A stretch of 47,887 bases of DNA, from NCBI GenBank assembly GCA_002315655.1, contig DCHO01000080.1, forward strand, positions 972 through 48,858, written 5' to 3'. The notes under the pieces are model-generated. The model was not told the origin of the DNA. It did not search any database and was given only the letters and a program-made list of their open reading frames with translations. The translations under genes and the position numbers were made by a program. This DNA is from Christensenella sp. UBA1750. GTDB taxonomy: Bacteria > Bacillota > Clostridia > Christensenellales > UBA1750. This document shows positions 22,860-30,544 of this stretch, one piece after another; the stretch's first letter is position 1, and each line of letters starts with the position of its first letter.

Positions 22860-23840
22860 TTATAGAAGTTGTTTCCGCAATTCCTCGCGGGATAAAGGCG
22901 ACAGGTCGGCGGGCGCAATGTCAAAGATCGTCTTGCAGCCATGCTCGCCGCGCTCGGAAAGTCTGCACACCGCCCGCGCCAGCGCCACCAGCACCCCTGC
23001 GGTAAATTCCGGGTTGGAGTCCAATTCCAGCCTGTATTCGATGCACTGGTTGTGCTCGTTGTTCTCGCCGGTTTTTCCCGTGCGGAACACCATGCCGCCG
23101 TGGGGCAGCGCACTGTGGTTCTTTTTGAGTTCTTCCGGCGTCACAAACTCCACCGTGGTATCATAGTCCGCAAAATAGTTGGGCATCGTCTTGATGGTTT
23201 CCTCGATGGCAGCCTTGTCCGCGCCCTCCTGTGCCACCACATAGCACTCGCGCAAGTGCTTGTCCCGTGTGGTCAAATCAGGCTGCTTCCCGGCTCTGAC
23301 CTGCTCCAAGGCACTTTCGATGGGCACGGTGTACTGCCGCGCATCCACAACGCCCGGAATCCTGCGGATGGCGTCGGAATGTCCCTGAGAAACACCGCGT
23401 CCCCAGAAGGTATAGCTGCCGCCATTGGGCAGAACCGCATCCCCGTAAACCCGCATGAGCGAAAACAAACCGGGATCCCAGCCGCCGGAAATCAGTGCGG
23501 TAGTACCGTGCGCCTTTGCTGCCGCGTCCACATTTGCAAAGTGCTCCGGGATGCGGGCGTGGGTGTCAAAGCTGTCCACCACATTGAACAATTCCGCGCA
23601 TTTCGGGGTCTGCACGGGCAGGTCGGTGGACGACCCGCCGCACAGGATCACCGCGTCGATTTTCCCCGCAAAGCCGGGCAATTCTTCCATTCTGTATTTC
23701 GGCACATCGGTAACGGTCACAACGCTCTTAGGGTCGCGCCTTGTGAACACGCCCGCAAGCTCCATGTCCGGGCAATTTCCGAGAGCCAGTTCTACGCCGC
23801 GCCCCAAGTTCCCGTAACCGCATATCGCAATCTTCTTCAT
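22860..23840 (-). CDS. ddh: meso-Diaminopimelate D-dehydrogenase
   Basis: A 326-aa NADP-dependent enzyme that forms meso-2,6-diaminopimelate directly from tetrahydrodipicolinate, ammonia and NADPH, bypassing the succinylase and acetylase routes to lysine and cell-wall DAP. The Rossmann motif is C-G-Y-G-N-L-G-R-G (residues 7-15), with R-R-D-P near 34 for NADPH. The substrate site is shown by V-D-S-F-D-T-H (near 88), S-G-G-W-D-P-G (near 117), and G-V-S-Q-G-H-S-D-A (near 148). Length equals the family norm. It lies 7 nt after dapB and is the last gene of a lysine-riboswitch operon. Confidence 0.95.
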   Translation of the reverse strand: MKKIAICGYGNLGRGVELALGNCPDMELAGVFTRRDPKSVVTVTDVPKYRMEELPGFAGKIDAVILCGGSSTDLPVQTPKCAELFNVVDSFDTHARIPEHFANVDAAAKAHGTTALISGGWDPGLFSLMRVYGDAVLPNGGSYTFWGRGVSQGHSDAIRRIPGVVDARQYTVPIESALEQVRAGKQPDLTTRDKHLRECYVVAQEGADKAAIEETIKTMPNYFADYDTTVEFVTPEELKKNHSALPHGGMVFRTGKTGENNEHNQCIEYRLELDSNPEFTAGVLVALARAVCRLSERGEHGCKTIFDIAPADLSPLSREELRKQLL

Positions 23841-23847
23841 CTTTCCT

Positions 23848-24594
23848 CTACCCTTTCAGCAGTTCCTCCATGGAATACAGCCCGACAGGCTGCTTTACGA
23901 TAAAATCCGCCGCAAACAGCGCGCCCTCGGCAAACACGCCGCGGGAGTGCGCTTCGTGCTTTAAGGTTATGTTCTCGTTCTCCGTCCCGATGATGACCTC
24001 ATGCTCACCCACGATGTTGCCCATGCGGACGGAATGGATGCCGATCTCCTCCTTCGTGCGCTTGCTCTGCCCGCTCCGTCCGCAGACGTTGTAGGTTTCC
24101 GGCCGCACGGACTGAATGGCTTTCGCCAGCGACAGCGCCGTTCCGCTGGGCGCGTCGATTTTGCGGTCGTGGTGCTTTTCCACGATCTCGATCTCCGCAT
24201 CCCCCATGGTCGCGGCTGCCTTTTTCGCAAGGTCGGTCAGCAGCGCGATTCCCAAAGAGAAGTTCGCCGCGAAGAACACGGGAATCTTCTTTCCCGCCTC
24301 GGCGATCATCGCCTTTTCGTCCTCGGTCTGCCCGGTGGTGGCAATGACCAGCGGAAGGTTGTTCGCCACGGCAAAATCCGTCAGGGCTTTGGTCGCGCTG
24401 TGGTGGGAAAAGTCCACCACGCAATCCACATTCTTCTCCGCCTCCGCAAAGGAGGAAGCGCAGGGAACGGAGCAATCCGCACCCGCGTTTGCATCCACCC
24501 CGGCGACAATCTCCGCACCGCGGAAGCCGGTCTTTGAAAGTTTAAGCACCTCGGCGCCCATGTGCCCGCAGGCGCCGCTCAAAAGAATTTTCAT
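23848..24594 (-). CDS. dapB: 4-Hydroxy-tetrahydrodipicolinate reductase
   Basis: A 248-aa NAD(P)H-dependent reductase for the second committed step of the DAP/lysine branch. The N-terminal nucleotide-binding motif is S-G-A-C-G-H-M-G (6-13), and A-T-T-G-Q-T near residue 84 matches the conserved A-T-T-G motif. The active-site signature is E-K-H-H-D-R-K-I-D-A-P-S-G-T-A (near 138-152), with the catalytic His pair and the Lys. Length is near normal. It lies 12 nt after dapA and 7 nt before ddh. Confidence 0.96.
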   Translation of the reverse strand: MKILLSGACGHMGAEVLKLSKTGFRGAEIVAGVDANAGADCSVPCASSFAEAEKNVDCVVDFSHHSATKALTDFAVANNLPLVIATTGQTEDEKAMIAEAGKKIPVFFAANFSLGIALLTDLAKKAAATMGDAEIEIVEKHHDRKIDAPSGTALSLAKAIQSVRPETYNVCGRSGQSKRTKEEIGIHSVRMGNIVGEHEVIIGTENENITLKHEAHSRGVFAEGALFAADFIVKQPVGLYSMEELLKG

Positions 24595-24606
24595 GTTTTC
24601 CTCCGT

Positions 24607-25494
24607 TTAGATTAGGTTCTCTGCACGCATTAAGGCAAACAGCTTTTCCTTGTGCGCCTGCTCCATGGGAATCAGCGGCAGGCGGACGTAGTTTTCGCAC
24701 CATCCCAATTCCGCCATGGCGGCCTTGATGGGAACCGGGTTGGTCTCGCTGAACAGCGCATTGATGAGCGGCAGATAATGGCACTGCATATCTGCGCTGC
24801 CTTTCACGTCGCCCCGGAAGAACTTTTTGCACATCTCGGAGGTCTCTGTGGGCAGGAGGTTGGAGAGCACGGAAATGACCCCCGCGCCGCCCATGGAGAG
24901 GATGGGCACCACCTGGTCGTCATCGCCGGAATACATATCCAGTTTGTCGCCCACCAAAGCGAAGGTCTCCACAATCTTGGAAATGTTGCCGTTGGCCTCC
25001 TTGATGGCGCGGATGTTGGGATGCTGCGCCAATTTTACATAGGTTTCCGGCTCAATGTTTAAGTTCGTGCGGGTGGGGATGTTATAGAGAATCAAGGGCT
25101 TATCCACGCTGTCTGCGATGGCGTTGAACATCGCCACAAGACCGTTCTGCGTGGTCTTGTTGTAGTAGGGCGTGACCACCAGCAGCGCATCCGCACCCAC
25201 CGCGCAGGCATAGCGGGACAGCTCGATGGCATAAGCGGTGTCGTTGGAACCTGTGCCGGCAATCATGGGCACGCGCCCGTTGATGCGTTCGGCGGAGAAT
25301 TTGAGCACCGCTCTGTGCTCCTCGTCGGAAAGCGTGGAGCCTTCGCCCGTGGTTCCGGCGATGACCAGCGCATCAATGCCCTTTTCGATCTGCCAGTCGA
25401 TGAGCTTCCCCATCTTTTCAAAATCCACACCGTAAGCATTCAGGGGAGTGATGAGCGCGGTGGCGGCTCCGGTAAAAATAGGCTGATTAGTCAT
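24607..25494 (-). CDS. dapA: 4-Hydroxy-tetrahydrodipicolinate synthase
   Basis: A 295-aa TIM-barrel aldolase that condenses pyruvate with aspartate semialdehyde. The signature G-T-T-G-E-G-S-T-L (near 45-53), the active-site Tyr in I-L-Y-N-I-P-T-R-T (near 136), and the Schiff-base Lys in R-A-I-K-E-A-N-G (near 164) are all present. ATG 25494 was chosen because AAAGGAG lies 8 nt upstream; a start nine codons earlier lies in that ribosome site region. The first gene of dapA-dapB-ddh; its leader carries a lysine riboswitch and terminator. Confidence 0.96.
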   Translation of the reverse strand: MTNQPIFTGAATALITPLNAYGVDFEKMGKLIDWQIEKGIDALVIAGTTGEGSTLSDEEHRAVLKFSAERINGRVPMIAGTGSNDTAYAIELSRYACAVGADALLVVTPYYNKTTQNGLVAMFNAIADSVDKPLILYNIPTRTNLNIEPETYVKLAQHPNIRAIKEANGNISKIVETFALVGDKLDMYSGDDDQVVPILSMGGAGVISVLSNLLPTETSEMCKKFFRGDVKGSADMQCHYLPLINALFSETNPVPIKAAMAELGWCENYVRLPLIPMEQAHKEKLFALMRAENLI

Positions 25495-25530
25495 AATTCT
25501 TCTCCTTTTCATTTTTCGCAATCTGTCGGA

Positions 25531-25574
25531 TAAATAAAAACACAGCCGGTACTTGATTCTTACGCTGGCTGTGG
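25531..25574 (-). terminator. Riboswitch-controlled terminator in the dapA leader
   Basis: A 7-bp stem CACAGCC/GGCTGTG (25541-25547 with 25567-25573) is followed on the minus strand by a T-rich tract (complement of 25531-25540). It would stop transcription 37 nt before dapA when lysine is bound. Confidence 0.75.
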
Positions 25575-25619
25575 CAACATCACGGTTATTCCCCGAAACA
25601 AAATCTTTTGCTCATAGGG

Positions 25620-25806
25620 AAATCATCCACAATCAATCCATAGCTCTCCGCGTAATGCGACAGTCAAATGGATATTCTCCATTTGCCCAGGTGATACCTG
25701 CAAGTATCTCTCACCTTCGGCAGCGACCCCTTTCCGTCCGGCAACGGGCTTGCACCCTTTTTACGCCGAGCATACTGATGGCAGCTGCGCCTCTATCCTT
25801 TAATTG
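25620..25806 (-). promoter_or_regulatory. Lysine (L-box) riboswitch aptamer
   Basis: On the minus strand the leader contains the L-box conserved blocks in order: AGAGGCGC, then AGTA, then GGAAAGGGG, then TCGCTGCCGAAGG, followed by the variable hairpin and a closing strand. These match the lysine aptamer consensus. The downstream terminator and the dapA-dapB-ddh operon make the assignment coherent: lysine binding ends transcription early. The exact aptamer ends are approximate. Confidence 0.9.
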
Positions 25807-25826
25807 CTCTATTCAGTTATGGATAT

Positions 25827-25854
25827 AGTATAGCACAAATTCTTCAAAACGCAA
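25827..25854 (-). promoter_or_regulatory. Promoter of the dapA operon
   Basis: Minus-strand -35 TTGCGT (25854-25849), 16-bp spacer and -10 TATACT (25832-25827) with an extended TG motif, just upstream of the riboswitch. Confidence 0.6.
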
Positions 25855-25931
25855 GCAAATTCAGCAAATTTGCAACTTGGATACATTTTTTGCCCTCGAC
25901 AGCATTTTTCAGACAAATTTACACAAATCCA

Positions 25932-25960
25932 TTGACAAACCGCATCCGATACGCTATACT
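25932..25960 (+). promoter_or_regulatory. Promoter of tRNA-Pro
   Basis: Perfect -35 TTGACA (25932-25937), 17-bp spacer, and -10 TATACT (25955-25960), ending 17 nt before the mature tRNA. Confidence 0.8.
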
Positions 25961-25977
25961 ATTATCTGTTAGCGCAT

Positions 25978-26054
25978 CTGGGTGTAGCGCAGTTTGGTAG
26001 CGTGCTTGAATGGGGTTCAAGAGGCCGGAAGTTCAAATCTTCTCACCCAGACCA
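25978..26054 (+). tRNA. tRNA-Pro (anticodon GGG)
   Basis: The 77-nt gene folds as a cloverleaf: acceptor CTGGGTG with CACCCAG, D-loop with AGTTTGGTAGC, anticodon stem CTTGA with TCAAG around loop ATGGGGT (anticodon GGG), T-arm GTTCAAATC, and an encoded 3' CCA. It reads proline CCC/CCU codons. A strong promoter and a terminator flank it, so it is a monocistronic unit. No phage-type duplication of its 3' end was seen nearby. Confidence 0.95.
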
Positions 26055-26056
26055 AT

Positions 26057-26098
26057 GTAGGATTGCAATTCTGACAAAGATTGCAGTCCTCTTTTTTT
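26057..26098 (+). terminator. Terminator after tRNA-Pro
   Basis: An 11-bp stem with one G-T pair (AGGATTGCAAT with ATTGCAGTCCT) is followed by seven T's. Confidence 0.85.
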
Positions 26099-26150
26099 GT
26101 TCAAAAGCGGAAGAACAGGCATTTTCATTACATTCTCCCTTACAGACCGC

Positions 26151-26197
26151 AAAAGACATCCCAAATCGAAGCATTCCGACTGGGGATGTCCTTATTT
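26151..26197 (-). terminator. Probable terminator of the MATE gene
   Basis: An 8-bp stem GACATCCC/GGGATGTC (26155-26162 with 26183-26190) is followed on the minus strand by four T's. It lies about 60 nt after the MATE stop. Confidence 0.55.
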
Positions 26198-26255
26198 CTG
26201 CAAAAATGGCGATGAAAGAATGATTTTGCCCTGCCTGCTGAAAAACCGATTCCCT

Positions 26256-27635
26256 TCAGGAGGCGGCGGGAAGCTGTTCAGCCGCTTCCTTTTTGAGCTT
26301 TCTGATGATGATAAAGTAGCTGACCACCATGACCGCGCCGGAAATGAGCCAGGAGGTCGGCTCGGCCAGCGCGATGGCCTTAAAGCCGATAACGGGTGTC
26401 AGAATGAAGGCGAAGAAGCAGCGAATCACCAGCTCAACCGCGGTGCCGCACATGGGAATGATTTTCCGTTTGAGGCTCTGGATGCACATTCTGAACCCCA
26501 TGACGGCGGTTTGCGCCCAGATGAACGCGCACTCGATGTTGAGCATCGTCTGCGCCATGTGCACCACATTCTCGTTCTTGGTGTTGGTGATGAGCCGCAC
26601 AAGGTCGTCCCCGAAGATGAAGATGACCGTGAAGGTGAGAAGGTTGATGGCAAAAGTCATGCACATGGAGACCCCGAGGCCCTTCGTGATACGGTCATAC
26701 TGCTTCGCGCCGAAGTTCTGCGCGGCAAAGGTGGAGACGGTGTTGGCGATGTTCATGGAGGGAATGGCGGCAAAGGCGAGAATCTTGGAGCAGGAGGACT
26801 GGGCGATGATGGTGTCTGAACCCAAGGAATTGATCGCGCCCTGAATGGCCACGGCACCGATGGCAAAAATGGAGTTGGTGATGGCAACGGAAATGCCCAC
26901 CATGAACATATCCTTCGCCATTGCCCCGTTGCCCTTCAGGTCTTCCTTTCTGATCCTCATTTCGGGAAATTTCTTAAAGAAGAAGAACGCGGAGAGCGCA
27001 GCGGAAATGAGCTGGGAGAAAATGGTGGCAAAGGCGGCGCCGGCCACGCCCAAACGGAAGACGACAATGAGCGTATAGTCCAAAATGATGTTGAGGAAGG
27101 AGCTGAAAATGAGCAGATACAGCGGCATTTTGGAATTGCCCAAGGCGCGGAAGGCACCAGCGAACAGGTTGTAGGCCATGTTGCAGGTCAGACCCGAAAT
27201 GATGACGATGGCATAGGTTCTGGAATCCGCAAACAGCTCCGCCGGGGTGTTGACCGTCTGCATGAGCGCACCCAGCAGGGACAGAAACACAGTGGTCATG
27301 ACCACGGAATAAGCCAGCGCCAGCTCGATCATAACGCAGAAGGCCTTGCGGGTCTTGTCCATGTTCCCTTCCCCGAAGGCGTTGGACATCAGGATGGAAT
27401 TTCCCAAATTGAAGCCCATGGCCGCGTAGTTCATCATCATGATGACGGCGCCGGTGGCGGAAATGGCGGCCAGCGCATGATCGCCCAGCGTGTGCCCGGC
27501 AATGGTCATGTCCGCGATGCTGTATAAATCCTGAAACAGACCGCCCAACATGAGCGGCAGGGCAAATTTCCAAAGGATCGGGAGGATTGCTCCCCTGGTC
27601 ATGTCACCGTAATTCCTGTTGACAGCCGTTTTCAT
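26256..27635 (-). CDS. MATE family efflux transporter
   Basis: A 459-aa protein with 12 predicted TM helices in two six-helix halves. The N-terminal motif (I-L-P-I-L-W-K-F-A-L-P-L-M-L-G-G-L-F-Q, read as family helix 1), the A-D-M-T-I-A-G motif near residue 42, and A-F-R-A-L-G-N-S near 164 match MATE multidrug/sodium antiporters. The second half repeats the pattern. It has its own promoter. The ribosome site GGAAAG is weak. Substrate (drugs, flavins or metabolites) cannot be told from sequence. Confidence 0.9.
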   Translation of the reverse strand: MKTAVNRNYGDMTRGAILPILWKFALPLMLGGLFQDLYSIADMTIAGHTLGDHALAAISATGAVIMMMNYAAMGFNLGNSILMSNAFGEGNMDKTRKAFCVMIELALAYSVVMTTVFLSLLGALMQTVNTPAELFADSRTYAIVIISGLTCNMAYNLFAGAFRALGNSKMPLYLLIFSSFLNIILDYTLIVVFRLGVAGAAFATIFSQLISAALSAFFFFKKFPEMRIRKEDLKGNGAMAKDMFMVGISVAITNSIFAIGAVAIQGAINSLGSDTIIAQSSCSKILAFAAIPSMNIANTVSTFAAQNFGAKQYDRITKGLGVSMCMTFAINLLTFTVIFIFGDDLVRLITNTKNENVVHMAQTMLNIECAFIWAQTAVMGFRMCIQSLKRKIIPMCGTAVELVIRCFFAFILTPVIGFKAIALAEPTSWLISGAVMVVSYFIIIRKLKKEAAEQLPAAS

Positions 27636-27681
27636 GGTCGCTTCTTTCCGGCATGGTCATGCCTTTTTTATGGATGATTCT

Positions 27682-27710
27682 ATTATAATCACAAACGAAA
27701 GGAAAAGCAA
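27682..27710 (-). promoter_or_regulatory. Promoter of the MATE gene
   Basis: Minus-strand -35 TTGCTT (27710-27705), 17-bp spacer, perfect -10 TATAAT (27687-27682), 47 nt before the start codon. Confidence 0.65.
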
Positions 27711-27805
27711 CCGATGAAGAGAACATTCCTTTTACAAACGCAAAGAAAATCCCCCTGTAAATCCAGTCCCCATGCCGAAAGCAGGAAAATTCTCCGGCGG
27801 CCTGA

Positions 27806-28720
27806 TTACTTTTTCTGCTTTTCCTTGGAGCGCTTGTCGTTGATGATCTTCATTTCATTAGCAGTGATCACCTCCACGTTGTGCTCGCGTGCCCACTCCA
27901 CACAGCTTTTCAGCGCGGTGGGCAGGAAGATGCGGGGCACATTCAGCAGCCGCTCAAGAGCGTCGTCGGTAAAGCGGATCTTGTCGTCAATGCGGTCTGC
28001 GGCGTAGCGCACGGATTCCAACGTGGCCTTGCGCACAGGCAGCAGCTCCGTGTGCAGGCGGGACTTGCGGTGGAACCAGAAGTTTTTGCTGTCGCGGTAG
28101 CCGTAATCCACCGGAAGATTGGGGAAGTCCTTCGCCCGAACCCCGTTGATGATGGCGTCGGAATACTGCTTCTTCATCAGAATTTTGTCTATGCGCAGAA
28201 TGAAGTGCGCACCGAACTTGGAGGTGATGCCGTTGAAATCGTGGTACGGCGGCTCATAGCCGTCCAGTATGCCGGGCTTGTCGTCCTGCGCGTGATCCAA
28301 TTCGCACATCCAGGTGCACTCAATGACTTCGATGGCATCGGAGAGCACATAAGGCCGCTCACCCTCCGCCTGCCCTTTTTCCAATTTGAAATTGCACTTG
28401 GGCATTTTGTCCGAGGGCTTGTCGCCGGGCCAGCTCAATTTCACACATTCCTTGAAGGTCGAAGGCTTGTCGTCCACAAAATTAAGGGCGCACTTGCCAT
28501 AGCGCAGAAGGTTCTGCGCCGTGTTGGAGGAATTGCGGCAGCAAAGCAGCATGGCATAATAATCCTTCCCGGCGATATAATAGGGCTGGCACAGGCTGTA
28601 AGGCCCCAGTGACGTGGAGCCGTCCTCACAGAGCGTGCTGACCACAATGGTCGGCATAGGGAAAAAGAGCGAGGTCTGGTAGAAATTGTCCACAACGCGA
28701 AGATTTTCAAAGCTGGACAT
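27806..28720 (-). CDS. Flavin reductase-like FMN-binding protein with PCP_red-like C-terminus
   Basis: A 304-aa cytosolic protein. Residues 1-200 resemble the flavin-reductase-like split-barrel domain: P-M-P-T-I-V-V-S-T near residue 21, S-L-G-P-Y-S-L-C, and later C-A-L-N-F-V. The C-terminal 45 residues (D-D-A-L-E-R-L-L-N-V-P, then A-R-E-H-N-V-E-V-I-T) resemble the small PCP_red helical domain found at the end of light-independent protochlorophyllide reductase subunits and in various redox proteins. AAGGAGG precedes the start. It is probably a monocistronic oxidoreductase; the substrate is unknown. Confidence 0.7.
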   Translation of the reverse strand: MSSFENLRVVDNFYQTSLFFPMPTIVVSTLCEDGSTSLGPYSLCQPYYIAGKDYYAMLLCCRNSSNTAQNLLRYGKCALNFVDDKPSTFKECVKLSWPGDKPSDKMPKCNFKLEKGQAEGERPYVLSDAIEVIECTWMCELDHAQDDKPGILDGYEPPYHDFNGITSKFGAHFILRIDKILMKKQYSDAIINGVRAKDFPNLPVDYGYRDSKNFWFHRKSRLHTELLPVRKATLESVRYAADRIDDKIRFTDDALERLLNVPRIFLPTALKSCVEWAREHNVEVITANEMKIINDKRSKEKQKK

Positions 28721-28808
28721 GGTTTTTCCTCCTTGATTGATGATTGGTCAGAATTGTGTTCACAAAAGGTTTTGTCGGGTGAGAAAGGTTAACAGTCCGA
28801 AAGGCTCA

Positions 28809-28987
28809 TCAGTCGGCCATGAAATAGCGGTCGGTTCCGTCGCCGAGGCGTACCGTTCCCGCGCCGTCCGTCACAGTAAAGGGCGCTTTTTCGCCGGTCT
28901 CCCGGTTTTCCGCACGCCAAGCCCCGGAAGCGAAGCCCACGGGTGAACCCGCTCCTTGAGCAGCGGCGGCGTTATGCGTTCGGTCAT
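28809..28987 (-). pseudogene. Possible frameshifted small gene remnant
   Basis: ATG 28987 has an excellent ribosome site (GGGAGGAAAT) and a promoter 36 nt upstream. The frame from this ATG stops after 38 codons. A neighbouring frame, without a start, continues to a stop at 28809 and looks protein-like (W-R-A-E-N-R-E-T-G-E-K, then D-G-T-D-R-Y-F-M). The 179-nt span is one or two bases off a whole codon number, so a single indel around codons 12-20 would join the two into one protein of about 60 aa. I do not recognise the family. A genuine 38-aa peptide is the alternative. Confidence 0.35.
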
Positions 28988-29022
28988 ATTTCCTCCCGTG
29001 ATCCTTTTTTGTTATGTATATA

Positions 29023-29052
29023 ATTATACCATGAATCGAGTGTGAAACGCAA
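29023..29052 (-). promoter_or_regulatory. Promoter of the small frameshifted gene
   Basis: Minus-strand -35 TTGCGT (29052-29047), 18-bp spacer, perfect -10 TATAAT (29028-29023), just upstream of ATG 28987. Confidence 0.5.
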
Positions 29053-29069
29053 GAACAAGGATGAAAATT

Positions 29070-29116
29070 AAAAGCCGGTCTTCTCACGAATAAATGTGGT
29101 GGGAAGACAGGCTTTT
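29070..29116 (-). terminator. Terminator of the double-HTH regulator gene
   Basis: A 14-nt stem AAAAGCCGGTCTTC with GAAGACAGGCTTTT (one mismatch, 29070-29083 with 29103-29116) is followed by T's on the minus strand, 60 nt after the stop. Confidence 0.75.
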
Positions 29117-29175
29117 TGCTTTTATTAAGGAACAAAACCAAAAGAGCAGCGGGATAAAGGCGCACCCGGCGGCGT

Positions 29176-30354
29176 TCAGGTATCGGGCGTAAAGCCGTAT
29201 GTGTTCATGAACAGCACCACAAGCTCCTTTTTAGATTTCACGGACAGCTTTTTGCAGAGCGCTTTGATTGTATCGCGGACTTCCTGTGCCGTGATGTTTT
29301 TCAGTATCGCAATATCCTCAATCGACATTTTATAGATCAGAAGCAGAACGATCTCGGTCTCAAAAATCCTGACGTTGATTGCGGGATTCGACCCTGTGTG
29401 GATCGCATAAGCGAGCTGCCAGTTTTTTCGATTCCGAATACATCTGTTCCGAATATCGTTTGCAAATCTTTTGCCGTATTTGCAAAGGCGCTGGTGGAAG
29501 GTGTCAATATCCAGCGCAGAGCATTTGGCAAGGAGCCGGATGACCCCGTTCTCATGACCGATCCGCCCGGCCTCATCAATATGGTGCAGCTTCGCCTCCA
29601 TATTGTTATTGCGGGAATGCAGCATGGCCAGCAGCCCGTGCATGGTGACACCGGCCGGAGCAATGCCGATTGTGTCCGTTTCCTTGCACACGGCTTCAAA
29701 GAAATTGATTGTGTTTTTCGGAACATCATCGACAGAAAAATAAGCGACGGCCAAAGAGATGAGCTTGTAAGTGGTAATGGCATCCGTACTGAGTTCCGCA
29801 ACGTCAATCTCAAGATAGCGTTTTTTGTCAAAACGGTAGGTGTGGTCAAGAAAGGCAAGGAGAAGCCGATAATCCTCCTGATGGGAAACGGCGCTTTCGC
29901 TTATGGAAATCATGTTCTCGATGCAGCCGGGCAGCTGGGAGGTCAGCCCCAGAAACATATAGTTGGAATAGTTCGTGAACCACGCGCCGAAGCGGACGGA
30001 CACAGAGGGCGATTCGTCAATCAGCTTCCGGCAATAAGTGACGCTTTCCGAAAACTCGCATTTCAGGTTCAGCAGCTGTGCCTCCCGAAGCAAGCGCTCA
30101 TCCTCGCTCAATTCCGATGCGGAAAAATAATAATTGGTGTAAACGAAGATGGGAAAGTGATAAGGCTCGCTATTCCTTGCATATTTGTTTTTCTCGAGCC
30201 TGGAATCCGGCGGTTTTTCGGCGTTTTCGGGAATCAGCCACTGCTTTCCCGGGTTGACCGCGCCGGGAATCTTCCCTTCCCGACAGTAGATCTGCACGCT
30301 TCTGCGCGTCAGTCCCCACTTGTCAGCCGCCTCCTGTGACGTGATGTAGTTCAT
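29176..30354 (-). CDS. Transcriptional regulator with N-terminal excisionase-like and C-terminal LuxR-like HTH
   Basis: A 392-aa protein. Residues 1-45 form a MerR/excisionase-like winged helix (I-T-S-Q-E-A-A-D-K-W-G-L-T-R-R-S-V-Q, then C-R-E-G-K-I-P-G-A). The middle is all helical, TPR-like, with no clear ligand domain. Residues about 325-390 form a GerE/LuxR-like HTH (K-M-S-I-E-D-I-A, I-T-A-Q-E-V-R-D-T-I-K). Helix-turn-helix regions at both ends could let the protein bind two sites. AGGAGG precedes the start. Codon use is more A/T-rich than in neighbours, hinting at transfer. Targets are unknown; the nearby sugar-acid cluster is a candidate only by position. Confidence 0.65.
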   Translation of the reverse strand: MNYITSQEAADKWGLTRRSVQIYCREGKIPGAVNPGKQWLIPENAEKPPDSRLEKNKYARNSEPYHFPIFVYTNYYFSASELSEDERLLREAQLLNLKCEFSESVTYCRKLIDESPSVSVRFGAWFTNYSNYMFLGLTSQLPGCIENMISISESAVSHQEDYRLLLAFLDHTYRFDKKRYLEIDVAELSTDAITTYKLISLAVAYFSVDDVPKNTINFFEAVCKETDTIGIAPAGVTMHGLLAMLHSRNNNMEAKLHHIDEAGRIGHENGVIRLLAKCSALDIDTFHQRLCKYGKRFANDIRNRCIRNRKNWQLAYAIHTGSNPAINVRIFETEIVLLLIYKMSIEDIAILKNITAQEVRDTIKALCKKLSVKSKKELVVLFMNTYGFTPDT

Positions 30355-30384
30355 CTTGCCCTCCTGTCAGCCGTTGCTTTTGCC

Positions 30385-30413
30385 ATTATACTATCTTGAA
30401 TATCAAATTTCAA
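30385..30413 (-). promoter_or_regulatory. Promoter of the double-HTH regulator
   Basis: Minus-strand -35 TTGAAA (30413-30408), 17-bp spacer and perfect -10 TATAAT (30390-30385), 30 nt before the start. Confidence 0.7.
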
Positions 30414-30523
30414 CAGATTTTGTATGAAAGACACCATTCGCAAGGACACGACAAGGCAGAAAAGCAGAAAAGCAGAAATCCGCACAGAATCGCTCTGCCG
30501 AAATGGTTTTTCTGCCTGCTCAT
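30410..30523 (-). CDS. 37-aa Cys-rich hydrophobic peptide
   Basis: The ATG at 30523 has GGAGG 8 nt upstream and lies 21 nt after the amidohydrolase stop, so it could be the second gene of that transcript. The peptide starts M-S-R-Q-K-N-H-F, has a hydrophobic core (about residues 11-25, I-L-C-G-F-L-L-F-C-F) and ends with several Cys (C-P-C-E-W-C). It could be a small membrane peptide. Its stop overlaps the -35 of the regulator promoter. No family is recognised, and three near-direct repeats GCAGAAAA within it weaken the case for a coding role. Confidence 0.3.
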   Translation of the reverse strand: MSRQKNHFGRAILCGFLLFCFSALSCPCEWCLSYKIC

Positions 30524-30544
30524 GGCTCTCTCCTCCAAATCACT

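Noticed and set aside
20435..23113. Extension of the surface protein upstream to 23113
   Set aside because: The first 128 codons overlap ddh and its terminator in another frame; the signal peptide and ribosome site place the start near 22729.
25978..26250. tRNA-Pro as an integration site
   Set aside because: No duplicated tRNA 3' end or mobile genes follow it in the window; only a terminator and a MATE gene.
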